From positions 3,041,001 to 3,105,000 of the forward strand of contig NZ_CP031946.1 in assembly GCF_003443535.1 (NCBI RefSeq): 64,000 bases of DNA. The letters run 5' to 3'. Positions 19,819 through 28,042 of this stretch are shown in pieces. Source of the stretch: Ruegeria sp. AD91A (GTDB lineage Bacteria; Pseudomonadota; Alphaproteobacteria; Rhodobacterales; Rhodobacteraceae). Numbering within the stretch: position 1 is the stretch's first letter; each line of letters opens with the position of its first letter. The notes under the pieces are model-generated. The model saw only the letters and a list, made by a program, of their open reading frames with translations, was not told the DNA's origin and searched no databases. Position numbers and translations under genes: made by a program.

Positions 19819-20708
19819 GGCAATTCAGCTTGAGCGCTCGGGTTTCGAACCTCGAATGAAGCTGCTACTTCGGGCTTCAATTCAACGGCGAGTTCGGGAT
19901 CGGGCCTTCCGTGTCTATGAATTTGTACTGCGCGCACGTCTGGCAATAGCTGCATCATTGTCAGTAATGGCCCAGCGGCACCCTTCGCCGTCCACCCCGC
20001 TTTTTCTTTAGTCACGAGACCGTTTAGTAGGCTGAGCCAAACGCCACGAAGATCATCTTCTTCGAAGAACCAATCATGGTTTTGTGTTTGAATGCCTAGG
20101 GTGTCATTGTCAAAGCTAATTTCAAACTCCCGCTCGCCCTCCAAACGTAGTTTTGGCGCGAGCCGTGCTATACTTTCCAAGGCTCGGATGAAGCTTTGAA
20201 ACGACAAATCGTCGACTAATTTGCGAATTTCCAACGCAAGCGGTTCAAGGTGTTCTGGCAGGCCAATATCCTTTGTGAAATCATGGATGTATACAGGAAT
20301 AGGCAAGCCAGATAGGTAATGCTCCATTAGCGGCTTAACATCTTCCCATTCCAAACCACCGTTTCCGCACCCAAGTTTAGGGAATGCGATGTCGGTCACA
20401 CCTTGCTCTTCATAAGTACTGGCGAATTTCTCGAGACCCGCTTCCACCCATTCTATGCGCGATGGACTACGCCAGTGCTTCTTGGTCGGGAAGTTTAGCA
20501 CCCACTGCTCTGAACCTCGCCAAAGCCACAACTTTCCGGGTTCCAGCAGTTTTTGGTCACAGATACGCTTGTAGGCTGTGAACATGTTGGGTTCGCGTTG
20601 TTTGAATGCCTTTGCTATGCCTTTACCCATGACACCAACGCAATTGACTGTGTTAACCAGTGTTTGCGTGTTGGCTTCAAGAAGGCTGGTTCTCTTATAT
20701 GTCAGCAT
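19809..20708 (-). CDS. darG: DarG-like macrodomain antitoxin
   Basis: 299 residues. The N-terminal macrodomain (about 1-150) has the DarG-type NTVNCVGVMGKGIA loop at residues 19-32 and PKLGCGNGGLEW later; this domain removes ADP-ribose from DNA. The C-terminal half, about 150 residues, would bind and mask the toxin, but it was not recognised from sequence. ATG at 20708 is chosen because AGGAAGGGG precedes it. The order is antitoxin first, toxin second, the reverse of the usual darT-darG order. Confidence 0.88.
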   Translation of the reverse strand: MLTYKRTSLLEANTQTLVNTVNCVGVMGKGIAKAFKQREPNMFTAYKRICDQKLLEPGKLWLWRGSEQWVLNFPTKKHWRSPSRIEWVEAGLEKFASTYEEQGVTDIAFPKLGCGNGGLEWEDVKPLMEHYLSGLPIPVYIHDFTKDIGLPEHLEPLALEIRKLVDDLSFQSFIRALESIARLAPKLRLEGEREFEISFDNDTLGIQTQNHDWFFEEDDLRGVWLSLLNGLVTKEKAGWTAKGAAGPLLTMMQLLPDVRAVQIHRHGRPDPELAVELKPEVAASFEVRNPSAQAELPWH

Positions 20709-20922
20709 TTTTTGCCCCTTCCTCCTTAACTCTACAAAAACCACTTTCTTAGAGCTGCATCAATAGAACATAAAGTGAACGTAACTGCAAATATTGTGAT
20801 TTTTACCAGATAGTGTGGACCTGATTAAGATATGTACTATTTGTTGTGACCGAGACTGATAGACCCTGCTATTGCGCAATGTGCTCACTCGCGTACTGTT
20901 TCGCTATGTATCGTGTGGAACA

Positions 20923-22074
20923 TTAGGCAATGAACCGATACCTGTTTTTGGCTTCGTGCAGCCTACTAACGGCACGTTCAGGGTCCGCGTTTATGCTCTC
21001 TGCGAGCCTGCCTCCAACGCTATCCATGAACTCCCCCAACTCAATTTCCTGAGTATCTTCCAGTGCAGCCAGAGTAATACCTAGGCCCGCCAATTGCGCC
21101 ATGATCAATCTAATTTGCTCGTTACGATGTACGCGCTTTATGCTTGTGGCGTCGACATAGCTACGCATTTCCAGCAAGTCATCCTCTGATGATGCAGCAA
21201 CCAAGTCCCACATTTTATGGTTAGACCAACGCGCGCGATTTCCATCGTCAGGATCAGGTTCGCAGTAACGTATCTTCTTTAGCGCTTCGGCAATGACGTC
21301 GCCGAACATAGCATCGAACTGGGGCCACATCCTGATCTGCCAACGATCCTTGAGCAAGTCCTTCCCGGCACGTACCTCAACGCGCCACACGCGGCTCTGA
21401 GACGCATCAGAAGGGTCCAATGGGGGTAAACCTTCCCGCTCAAGATTGGTATTCCAGACATCCCACCAGATCGGCTTTTTCTTATCAATCACTTCGCGAC
21501 GCTTGTCGTAGATGATGACTTGCCGCCCCGGCATTTTGCCAACCGTGACAGATGTGAACTGACCAGATTTACCGTTGCTGCGCATGTCATCTTGAGCGGA
21601 AAGATAGTCAGCGCGGTTAGTGTGGCTGTGAATGACGAAGTTTTCAGGAACAAGTTCGAATTCCGGCGCGAGAATATCGACGCAGAAATCGGCACGGCTG
21701 ATACTGACCTGATGCGACTCAAAGCGGATTCCAAGCCTAGTTAGGGTCTTATCTATGTAGGAACGGGCGTATCCAAGCCCTTGTGTCGCTAGAAGAGTTG
21801 ACCCTACAGAAACCCGAATGCCCCAAGGGTCTCGTGCATTTGGTTTCTTAAAGGACCAATGCACATCCAAAGGCCCACCTTTGAGGATAAAGCGATACCC
21901 GTTGCCGCCATGGGGCAAAAGATCAAAGTCCGCGCCGCCGTAGCTGAAAGGAACGGGATGCCGCTCTTCTTCGGCCCTTTCCCTTTCAGTGTTCAGCAGG
22001 TCGAACAACTCCTGAGAGATATTCGCCTGAATCGAAAGTGCGATAGTGTCGAATCCGCGATGAACAACGTGCAT
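20923..22074 (-). CDS. Rep_trans-type replication initiation / MobT-like protein
   Basis: 383 residues, resembling the rolling-circle initiator family PF02486, found in plasmids, phages and mobilizable elements. Visible motifs: SRADFCVDIL (about residue 125), a YDKRREV motif near residue 190 that could hold the nicking tyrosine, and WRVEVRAGKDLL after it. In an integrated element it may replicate the excised circle or act as relaxase for mobilization. Three hairpins lie directly upstream. The assignment rests on motifs; the catalytic residue is inference. Confidence 0.75.
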   Translation of the reverse strand: MHVVHRGFDTIALSIQANISQELFDLLNTERERAEEERHPVPFSYGGADFDLLPHGGNGYRFILKGGPLDVHWSFKKPNARDPWGIRVSVGSTLLATQGLGYARSYIDKTLTRLGIRFESHQVSISRADFCVDILAPEFELVPENFVIHSHTNRADYLSAQDDMRSNGKSGQFTSVTVGKMPGRQVIIYDKRREVIDKKKPIWWDVWNTNLEREGLPPLDPSDASQSRVWRVEVRAGKDLLKDRWQIRMWPQFDAMFGDVIAEALKKIRYCEPDPDDGNRARWSNHKMWDLVAASSEDDLLEMRSYVDATSIKRVHRNEQIRLIMAQLAGLGITLAALEDTQEIELGEFMDSVGGRLAESINADPERAVSRLHEAKNRYRFIA

Positions 22075-22105
22075 TACAGGGGTCTCCTTGGGTAACGGTA
22101 TTTCC

Positions 22106-22251
22106 AGAGGGGGGTGCTACAATCACCCCCCTCTTTCGGCGAATGCCGCGCGATTTGGTTAAGGTTGGGAAAAGGGGCGGGCGCTAAAGCGCCCTTCGAT
22201 AGTGCCTCCGGCGGGGCAGCTATTGTTTTGGGGCCGGGCTGGACGCCCGGC
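22106..22251. other. Three hairpins upstream of rep: candidate origin of the element
   Basis: Perfect 11-base stem AGAGGGGGGTG / CACCCCCCTCT at 22106-22134 with a 7-base loop; GGGCGC/GCGCCC with loop TAAA at 22179-22194; GCCGGGC/GCCCGGC at 22233-22251. They sit between the rep start and the stop of the upstream small gene. Rolling-circle initiators nick at hairpins near their own gene, so an origin is plausible; simple attenuation of rep is the alternative. Confidence 0.5.
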
Positions 22252-22256
22252 GGAAA

Positions 22257-22481
22257 TCATTGGCTGGCTGCCGCCTGCTTGCGTGAAATCCAGTTCTCTG
22301 CACGTTCCGCGCATTTGGCGACGTTGAGAAGATCATTGTGAGAAAACGCGCTGGTGGTGCGCCAGTCACCTTCCCCGTTCTTGTAGGACCTTGAGATATC
22401 GACGGAAAAGAACCCGTCATTGTCCCAAATCGTTGCGGTAATAAGCCCGATTTTGAGTTTGAAGGCTGGTTGCTGTGTCAT
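22257..22481 (-). CDS. Small conserved element protein (unknown)
   Basis: 74 residues, MTQQPAFKLKIGLITATIWD at the start, then GFFSVDISRSYKNGEGDWR and a C-terminal helix. I recall similar small proteins next to rep and excisionase genes in integrated elements; a beta-rich fold is suggested by the alternating pattern, and single-stranded DNA binding would fit, but that is speculation. The start has an AAGGAGT ribosome site. Lies between the AlpA-like gene and the hairpins before rep. Confidence 0.7.
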   Translation of the reverse strand: MTQQPAFKLKIGLITATIWDNDGFFSVDISRSYKNGEGDWRTTSAFSHNDLLNVAKCAERAENWISRKQAAASQ

Positions 22482-22614
22482 GGTGAACTCCTTGTTTGAA
22501 CCATTTGGCAGGTACAGAAAGGGCGCGGGGTGGCGACACCCCGCGCCCCTGAGAGCCATCCGGCCCCAAAATCCCGCTCAGCGCTGCCAACTCTGAACGG
22601 GCAAAACTCAAGTG

Positions 22615-22839
22615 TTAGGAAGGTGCAGCGCTGGTATTAGCGACGCGCTTTTCGGCAATCCACTTTTGCAGATCGCGGCGCGTATACCGGACTGAGCGAC
22701 CGGACACTTTTACGAACATCGGCCCACCACCTCGGACGCGCCAGTTCTGCAAGGCACGCACGGAGTAGCAAAGATAGTTGGCGGCTTCTTTTTCGTCGAT
22801 AAGCCGGTCGAAGTAGTCAGGATCAATCTGTGCTTGCAT
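22615..22839 (-). CDS. AlpA/MerR-like helix-turn-helix protein, probable excisionase
   Basis: 74 residues. LIDEKEAANYLCYSVRALQ is the recognition helix region of the helix-turn-helix 17 family, and RYTRRDLQKWIAEKRV the typical end. In integrated elements these proteins act as recombination directionality factors or activate the integrase. It lies between the integrase side and rep and may decide excision. Repressor activity cannot be ruled out. Confidence 0.8.
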   Translation of the reverse strand: MQAQIDPDYFDRLIDEKEAANYLCYSVRALQNWRVRGGGPMFVKVSGRSVRYTRRDLQKWIAEKRVANTSAAPS

Positions 22840-22942
22840 GGTTGCCTCGCTGCATGTCGTTTCGTTGCAACCAAAATGCAGCGTAGGAGCGGATTATTCT
22901 AATGTCATATATGGCTCAAAATTTGTCCATTTATGACATCCC

Positions 22943-23611
22943 CTATTTTTTATGGCCAAACAGCCGCAATGTCGCGTTGCCGATGGCCTGCGACGTTGGG
23001 AATTTGTGGTTCGGATCAACCCAGAAGAATGCATATAGGAAGCTGAAGAAGTCGTTTTTGTAAGGCTGGTCTGCGTCTGAGTCGTCATAGCGGCGTCTTT
23101 CCATCGGATCGCGCCCTGTATAGTGCCGAAATACTCTGGCGAGCTGTTGGATCGTTTGTTCCAAGCTTTCGTTTTGTTTAGGGCGCTCGCGTGGGCGTTT
23201 GTGATGCTCCAGTGCGTCTCCAATTAAGAAGGCTATCTCGGGAAGTTTCGTTTTCAGGGCATCAATCAGATACTCTCCGTAGTCCAACCCTTCGTGATCA
23301 GCACCCAACGCGTTTTCAAAATAATCTTCTGGCTCATTTGCCATTCCTACCTCTTCAATTTCCCATCGAATGGATGGAGGCAAGTTTGAAAGCTGCTCCA
23401 GCAGAGCTTCGACGGTTTTGTCGAGTTTGCTATAAATCGCTCTGCGCTCTTTCGCAGGAAGTTGTGACATCCGACGATCGTTGGGGCGGTAGTGCTGAGC
23501 AATCCATTCAATGTCGGCAGCAAACCCTTCTGCGACAGGCAAAGGGAGTTGCATTTGACTCCACATGTTTTCGAAGTCCAGTTCGCTTTTCTTGTCGTTA
23601 TTGTCCAGCAT
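22943..23611 (-). CDS. Hypothetical protein of mobile element
   Basis: 222 residues, acidic N-terminus and helical pattern, no recognised domain, no signal peptide or membrane segment. WEIEEVGMANEPEDYF and QQLARVFRHYTGRD are its most distinctive stretches, and the C-terminus has a YKNDFFSFLYAFFWVD aromatic patch. Weak ribosome site. Located between the integrase side and the excisionase gene; may be accessory cargo. Confidence 0.6.
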   Translation of the reverse strand: MLDNNDKKSELDFENMWSQMQLPLPVAEGFAADIEWIAQHYRPNDRRMSQLPAKERRAIYSKLDKTVEALLEQLSNLPPSIRWEIEEVGMANEPEDYFENALGADHEGLDYGEYLIDALKTKLPEIAFLIGDALEHHKRPRERPKQNESLEQTIQQLARVFRHYTGRDPMERRRYDDSDADQPYKNDFFSFLYAFFWVDPNHKFPTSQAIGNATLRLFGHKK

Positions 23612-23821
23612 ACGTACTGAGCCTGTTTTGTTGTTTTTCTTAATTTCGCTGAGTGGCGGCCTATGTAACGTAACCTATATGTAGAGCGCACAATTCCGAA
23701 CCTATGCCCTTATGTAATGTAACGCTACCGTGCAACCCGCAGTGATGTGGCTCTAACATCCTTTCGAACTGCGCGGGCCTACCGTGCCGCGACTGATTCC
23801 TCTGCATGCTGAACGGCATCA

Positions 23822-24139
23822 TCACTCATCTTTGTCACCCTGTATTTTGAGACGATTCAATTTTTGGGTCCGTTGGTTGCCGCTTTCATGAAGCGACTTC
23901 CACGTTTTGTTTTTTTGGTTTTCGCGGTGCCACAGTCCAAGTGGTTCCTGCCCTTCAGCTTTAAGAACAGCTCTGAGACTTCTCCGGTAACCCTTCTCGG
24001 CGTGGTTACGTTTAGGATCGCGATTCTTACCCTGTGGCTTGGGTGCCAGCAGTCGTCCGAAGAAGCTACGTGTCGAGCTAATCAGAGATGCGCACAGAAC
24101 TATTTCCACCAACAAAGCTAACCAGAATACTGCAGGCAT
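23822..24139 (-). CDS. Small membrane-anchored basic protein (unknown)
   Basis: 105 residues: one N-terminal hydrophobic helix (about residues 4-20) followed by a strongly basic, hydrophilic tail. An AGGAGAAA site directly precedes the ATG, which supports translation. No family was recognised. It sits between the integrase and the 222-residue unknown gene; an entry-exclusion or membrane-docking role is possible but unsupported. Confidence 0.5.
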   Translation of the reverse strand: MPAVFWLALLVEIVLCASLISSTRSFFGRLLAPKPQGKNRDPKRNHAEKGYRRSLRAVLKAEGQEPLGLWHRENQKNKTWKSLHESGNQRTQKLNRLKIQGDKDE

Positions 24140-24322
24140 TTTCTCCTCATCGGGCGGTGTCGTATTAGTTTGCTGAAATTTAAAGTCTCAATAAGATAAC
24201 TATTCATAGTTATTTAAAATTGCGACCGAACGCCAAATCTTTGTTGGATTTCGCCAACAGTCGTCAATCGCAGTACATTGAATGCGTGGCGTCGCTTTCA
24301 CCACCTCGGATTCTGATTGTGA

Positions 24323-25507
24323 CTAACCGGCGACTTTCAAAGGTGCAGAGCGAATGTCTTTGCGAACCGCCCGGGCCAATCTTGACGCCACTAATCCTGC
24401 GGCACGTTGGACGGCATCATCGGCAAGGTGCGCGTAGCGCAGGGTCGTTGTTAGGTTTTTATGCCCCATGATTTCTTTCAGAGTGAACGGATCGATCCCG
24501 TCTTTCATGGCGACCGAAGCATATGTATGTCGCAGGTCGTGAATGCGGACGTCCTCCAACCCTGCCGTCTTACGTATACGCCGCCACGGCTTTTGCAGGT
24601 TGTTCAAAGGGCCATCATCTGACTCCCCTAGTATGACATGGGGGTTTCCCGGTTGCCGGGGCAATTCCATCAGGATGTCATAGGCTTCCCGTGGCAGGGG
24701 AATGCGGCGGCGTCCGGTCTTGCTGTCCGGCAATACCAGATGGTGCGACGTTACATAGTCCCAGCGCAGGGTCAGAATCTCGCTGAGGCGGCATCCGGTG
24801 TAAATCAGCAGTAGCAGGGCCGACACCACGTAAACGGTCTCTGTGCCGTCTTCCAGCGCCTCGGCCAGCACTTCGCCAAGCCGTATTTGTTCCTCGTCTG
24901 AAAGATAGCGTTTCTTTTCTTCTTCGCGGAATTTCTTGATCCGACGGGCCGGGTTCGATCCGGGTTGCCGAAATCCCCAATCTTCGGCCAGATTGAACAG
25001 CTTCGACAACATCGCCGCAGCTCGGTTGGCCTGATAGGGCGTTTCGCGCAAACCGTGATGAAAAGCCACAACATCGGCGCGGGTCACTTCGGCAATCGGA
25101 ATCGGGCCAAGTTTGGGTCTGATGAATCTGCGAATGACGCTGTGATAATCGCGGGCTGTGGTCGGCTTACAATGCTGATCGACATATTCTTCAAGGAACC
25201 GGTCACACAGCCCGGCAACGGTTGGTGCGCGCCGTTTGGCCTGTTTCTCGGCAGATGGGTCTGATCCGCGCGCCACGTCGCCCAAAAGCAGCTTGGCGTG
25301 TGTCCGCGCTTCCTCAGCCGTCAGAACGCCATGCTGACCTATAGTGATCCGTCGCGTCCGGCGACCAGCTCGATATTGAACTAGATAGGTCTTTTTACCG
25401 GACGGATAGACCCGCAGCCCAAAGCCGCGCATGTCCCGGTCCCAGACAAGGTATTCCTTGGTCTCAACGGCAAGCCCCTCAACCGCGCGTTTGGTCAATT
25501 TGAACAT
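24323..25507 (-). CDS. Tyrosine recombinase integrase of the island
   Basis: 394 residues: N-terminal DUF4102-like arm-binding domain (residues 1-85), core-binding SAM-like domain (about 95-180), catalytic domain with R240 (TGCRLSE), H323-x-x-R326 (HDLRHT), H349 (GHKN) and the nucleophile Y358 (TTLRYAH). The gene lies by attR with its start facing the island's end; the arm repeat at 25540 lies in its promoter region, allowing autoregulation. It would integrate the element into tRNA-Lys. Confidence 0.95.
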   Translation of the reverse strand: MFKLTKRAVEGLAVETKEYLVWDRDMRGFGLRVYPSGKKTYLVQYRAGRRTRRITIGQHGVLTAEEARTHAKLLLGDVARGSDPSAEKQAKRRAPTVAGLCDRFLEEYVDQHCKPTTARDYHSVIRRFIRPKLGPIPIAEVTRADVVAFHHGLRETPYQANRAAAMLSKLFNLAEDWGFRQPGSNPARRIKKFREEEKKRYLSDEEQIRLGEVLAEALEDGTETVYVVSALLLLIYTGCRLSEILTLRWDYVTSHHLVLPDSKTGRRRIPLPREAYDILMELPRQPGNPHVILGESDDGPLNNLQKPWRRIRKTAGLEDVRIHDLRHTYASVAMKDGIDPFTLKEIMGHKNLTTTLRYAHLADDAVQRAAGLVASRLARAVRKDIRSAPLKVAG

Positions 25508-25539
25508 ATCCAGAACACTCCTTGCTTCCGGCCTGCTTC

Positions 25540-25558
25540 CGGAAGCTATACGGAAGCA
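25540..25558 (+). repeat. Right inner arm repeat of the island
   Basis: Identical to 18434-18452. Here it is extended on the left by two further CTTCCGG units at 25524-25541, giving four half sites just upstream of the integrase start. Confidence 0.7.
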
Positions 25559-25688
25559 AATGGCGGCGAATTCTGGAGTAATTCATGAATTCAAGGCGCA
25601 ACGAAGATCAACGTAAATAATTGTTTTACCTTCATTTTTGTCAATATGGCGAAATCCGGAGAAATACAGCGAAATGGCTCTGGCCGTT

Positions 25689-25739
25689 CTTTTAATCAGT
25701 GGGTCGCAGGTTCGAATCCTGCACGGCTCACCACTTTTT
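25689..25739 (+). repeat. attR: second copy of tRNA-Lys 3' end
   Basis: 51-base perfect repeat of 18322-18372. It lacks the 5' half of a tRNA, so it is not a functional gene. Confidence 0.95.
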
Positions 25740-26162
25740 TCAGATAGAAACCAATTTGTTAGCTATCCTTGCGCCAACATGGCGGCTAGTTTAGCTGGAT
25801 ACCTGGATACTTTTTGGGGAAAAAACCCTAAGGTAAATGCGTCAATGAGTATGCTGTTTGCTTCGACCAGTACACTTGCGGCTATGAAGGCTTCACGTGT
25901 AAATCCAATTTGACTGATCTAGCTACCGAGTACGATGACTTGGTCTACGACTATAATAACCTAATGAGCTCGTATAACGCGCTTCGCTATGACGCTGAGG
26001 AACTATTTGAAAACTACCAGCACTATTCTCAGAATACAAAAGTGTAGTTTCAGAAAGAGACAATATCGTGTCGTGCGTTGAATCCGCCTCTTCGATTTCG
26101 GAAGCTCGATACTGCTTTTAGTTGAGGTTTTTTTTCATTGAAGCCTCAACTTCGAACGGGAA
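25740..26162. other. Sparse region right of the island
   Basis: Apart from the coding remnant above, an 8-base inverted repeat AGTTGAGG / CCTCAACT lies at 26120-26151 just after the stop of the minus-strand gene beyond it, with a T-rich loop; it could stabilise or terminate that transcript. Confidence 0.45.
25832..26047 (+). pseudogene. Start-less coding remnant next to attR
   Basis: A frame of 71 codons open between two stops, with no usable ATG but coherent content: cysteines early (GKCVNEYAVCFDQYTCGYEG), then a Tyr/Asp/Glu-rich helical stretch (LATEYDDLVYDYNNLMSSY) ending at TAG 26045. It may be the 3' end of a gene cut when this or an earlier element inserted. No family recognised; it could also be a chance open frame. 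Confidence 0.35.
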
Positions 26163-27092
26163 TTAGCGACGCAGTTCGTTCCAGCGGTATTCGACGATTT
26201 CGGTATCCAAGAACGTGCGGAAATTGTCATCGGATACCATTGTCAATCTGATTGCATTTGAAGCGTCGGACCATACTGCAATGCCCTCTAAGTTGCCGTG
26301 GGTGCGTATCTTGGTTTGTAGAAGAATGTCGGTTTCGACAATTCTGTCTTCCACGAATGCGAAGCGCCTCACCCTATTTGAAAAACCAATCCCCCAAACA
26401 AATCGTCGTTCCAGCAAATACAAATGACCATCAGGTCCAGTGTCAGCTCCCACCGGCACGTAAGAACCACTTTTCCGAATCTCGCCTGATACAGACCATT
26501 CACCTTTCTCTAGGCGAAATATAGGAAAGGAATTTTCCGGCCATGTCTCTGGTATCGCAATGACCCGGCCCTGTGGGTCAAGTGACAGCGCTTCTAGTCC
26601 CTGATTGTAAGGCAACGACCTGAACGCTTGGGTTTCGGTCTCGTAGTCGATATGGTTTGCCGTGTATTCGCCGGGGTTGAAGTACTCAACGTCGTGGTAG
26701 TTTTCAGTGCTGACCCAAAGCCTACCATTCTTCTCCAACGCGAGCGCTTCCAGGTCACTGTTTACTTCATCATGGTAATTCATCGAGCCCGGAGTTCTGG
26801 GGCGAACAATCTCCATGTTTTGAATGCCGACAATTGAGTCACCTTGCCTTCGTACTTTGGCAAAAACCAGCATCGGCCTGTCTGACACGGCAATCAGCTT
26901 TGTTCCGTCTTCACTTATTTCCAAACCAGATAGGCCGCCAAATCTTTCTTCTCCCGGCCATCTCCAACTTAGCTCACTCAACAACTCCAATTGCGAAGCA
27001 GCACCGTCATTTAAGTGAGCAATATATGCTCTCAGGGAAGCTAGGCTGGCCAAAACAGAGCACACCACAAGAAAAAGCGAAGTACGTTTCAA
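26163..27092 (-). CDS. Exported esterase-like-activity-of-phytase family protein
   Basis: 309 residues with an N-terminal signal sequence (FLVVCSVLASLASLRAYIA). GGLSGLEISEDGTKLIAVSD, DLEALALEKNGRLWVSTEN and NLEGIAVW are repeated beta-propeller-like blades typical of PF13449. The family is common in Rhodobacteraceae, with no settled substrate; phosphodiester or ester hydrolysis in the periplasm is presumed. Monocistronic; flanked by sparse DNA. Confidence 0.8.
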   Translation of the reverse strand: MKRTSLFLVVCSVLASLASLRAYIAHLNDGAASQLELLSELSWRWPGEERFGGLSGLEISEDGTKLIAVSDRPMLVFAKVRRQGDSIVGIQNMEIVRPRTPGSMNYHDEVNSDLEALALEKNGRLWVSTENYHDVEYFNPGEYTANHIDYETETQAFRSLPYNQGLEALSLDPQGRVIAIPETWPENSFPIFRLEKGEWSVSGEIRKSGSYVPVGADTGPDGHLYLLERRFVWGIGFSNRVRRFAFVEDRIVETDILLQTKIRTHGNLEGIAVWSDASNAIRLTMVSDDNFRTFLDTEIVEYRWNELRR

Positions 27093-27246
27093 AGGAATTT
27101 TCCGAACAAGTCACATTTCTCGCATGACAATGACGAAACGAACAATAACGTCGCAACAGAATCCTGCAATCGTTCGCGCCAGAAGTGGTAACCACTGATT
27201 GAGCATACTCGGCCCAAGTCTGAACCTACTATCACGATACCAGAGG

Positions 27247-27486
27247 ATGCGCTCAAATTTGAATAATCCCCAAGAAAAAAATACACCGAGCGCAATCGGT
27301 GCAGGGCCAAGCCCGACAAGGGTCAAGTTGCATTGGTGGTCTTCCCTTGAACGGCAGATAGCCGACTTACATTCACGGCGCTATACAGCTGGACCACAGG
27401 ACCACTGGGCAGCAATGCGTGATTGGTTAGTTCAGAATGACGTCCCTGCTCCAAGAAATCTTCCTGGATGGCCGGAACATTTATAG
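27247..27486 (+). CDS. Short hypothetical protein
   Basis: 79 residues, rich in Trp and Arg near the C-terminus (DHWAAMRDWLVQNDVPAPRN). No domain recognised. The stop is followed immediately by a perfect 12-base hairpin (27484-27520), which favours a real transcript. The start is uncertain; a TTG at 27199 would extend it by 16 residues. Confidence 0.4.
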   Translation: MRSNLNNPQEKNTPSAIGAGPSPTRVKLHWWSSLERQIADLHSRRYTAGPQDHWAAMRDWLVQNDVPAPRNLPGWPEHL

Positions 27487-27520
27487 AGGCTGGCTGAGGG
27501 GGTCGAGGCCAGCCTCTATC
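27484..27520 (+). terminator. 12-base-stem hairpin
   Basis: ATAGAGGCTGGC pairs perfectly with GCCAGCCTCTAT around a 13-base loop. No long T run follows; a termination or mRNA-end role is likely. Confidence 0.55.
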
Positions 27521-28042
27521 TTCGTCACGAGGGGGTAAGTGGTTATTCTAATCCCACACTACTCAATATGAGCGAAGCCCGAAATTGGGGGATTCCCGTA
27601 ACGGCGCTGTTTCGATCAAAAAGGTTCGTTTCCTGAGGGTAAACAGTCAGTTGCCGAACGAGCTATGGACACAAATTTGCCACAATGCGATCCTCTTGAC
27701 GTGGGTGGCATGCTTTTATTTTAGCACTTTCTGGTTTTTCTGACTGGATTTGAGGGGGTTACCTAGCACGGTGTGCCACCCCACGAGTTATTCGTAAAAC
27801 AGGCCGAAGCAAGAACCGCGTTTTTCAGATGTCATTGCGCTTTGGTAATCTTCATCGAACGGTCGCAATCAGAACACTTCGCTCCCATATCACTTATATG
27901 CGGCGCGTCATGATGGGGTTTAGCGATTTCAATGAGGGGGTACGAGTTCGGCGCGTCGCAACCCCAACATGTTTTTCTGGCAAGAAACACCGGCTGTCTT
28001 GATATCAGAGTGACTGAATAAGAACGCGGGTTCAGAGCACCA
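27521..28042. other. Intergenic stretch without clear gene
   Basis: About 520 bases. A minus-strand frame at about 27832-28086 contains two CxxC pairs (CWGC and CSDC) but has no ATG, so it is not called. Nothing else recognised. Confidence 0.5.

Larger units (their letters stand above)
18322..25739. mobile_element. tRNA-Lys integrated mobile element (about 7.4 kb) carrying DarTG
   Basis: Bounded by perfect 51-base direct repeats of the tRNA-Lys 3' end. Gene content, all on the minus strand: tyrosine integrase at the tRNA-distal end, two unknown genes, an AlpA-like excisionase, a small conserved gene, a Rep_trans-type protein, and a darG-darT pair near the tRNA. No capsid, terminase or type IV secretion genes are present, so it is best read as an integrative mobilizable element or satellite, not a prophage. 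Coding density is lower and AT content higher than in the flanks. Confidence 0.92.

Noticed and set aside
18322..25739. CRISPR array or prophage in the island
   Set aside because: No regularly spaced repeats, and no capsid, tail or terminase genes.
25638..25913. Plus-strand 91-codon frame running through attR
   Set aside because: It reads through the tRNA repeat in a chance frame; the composition is not protein-like.
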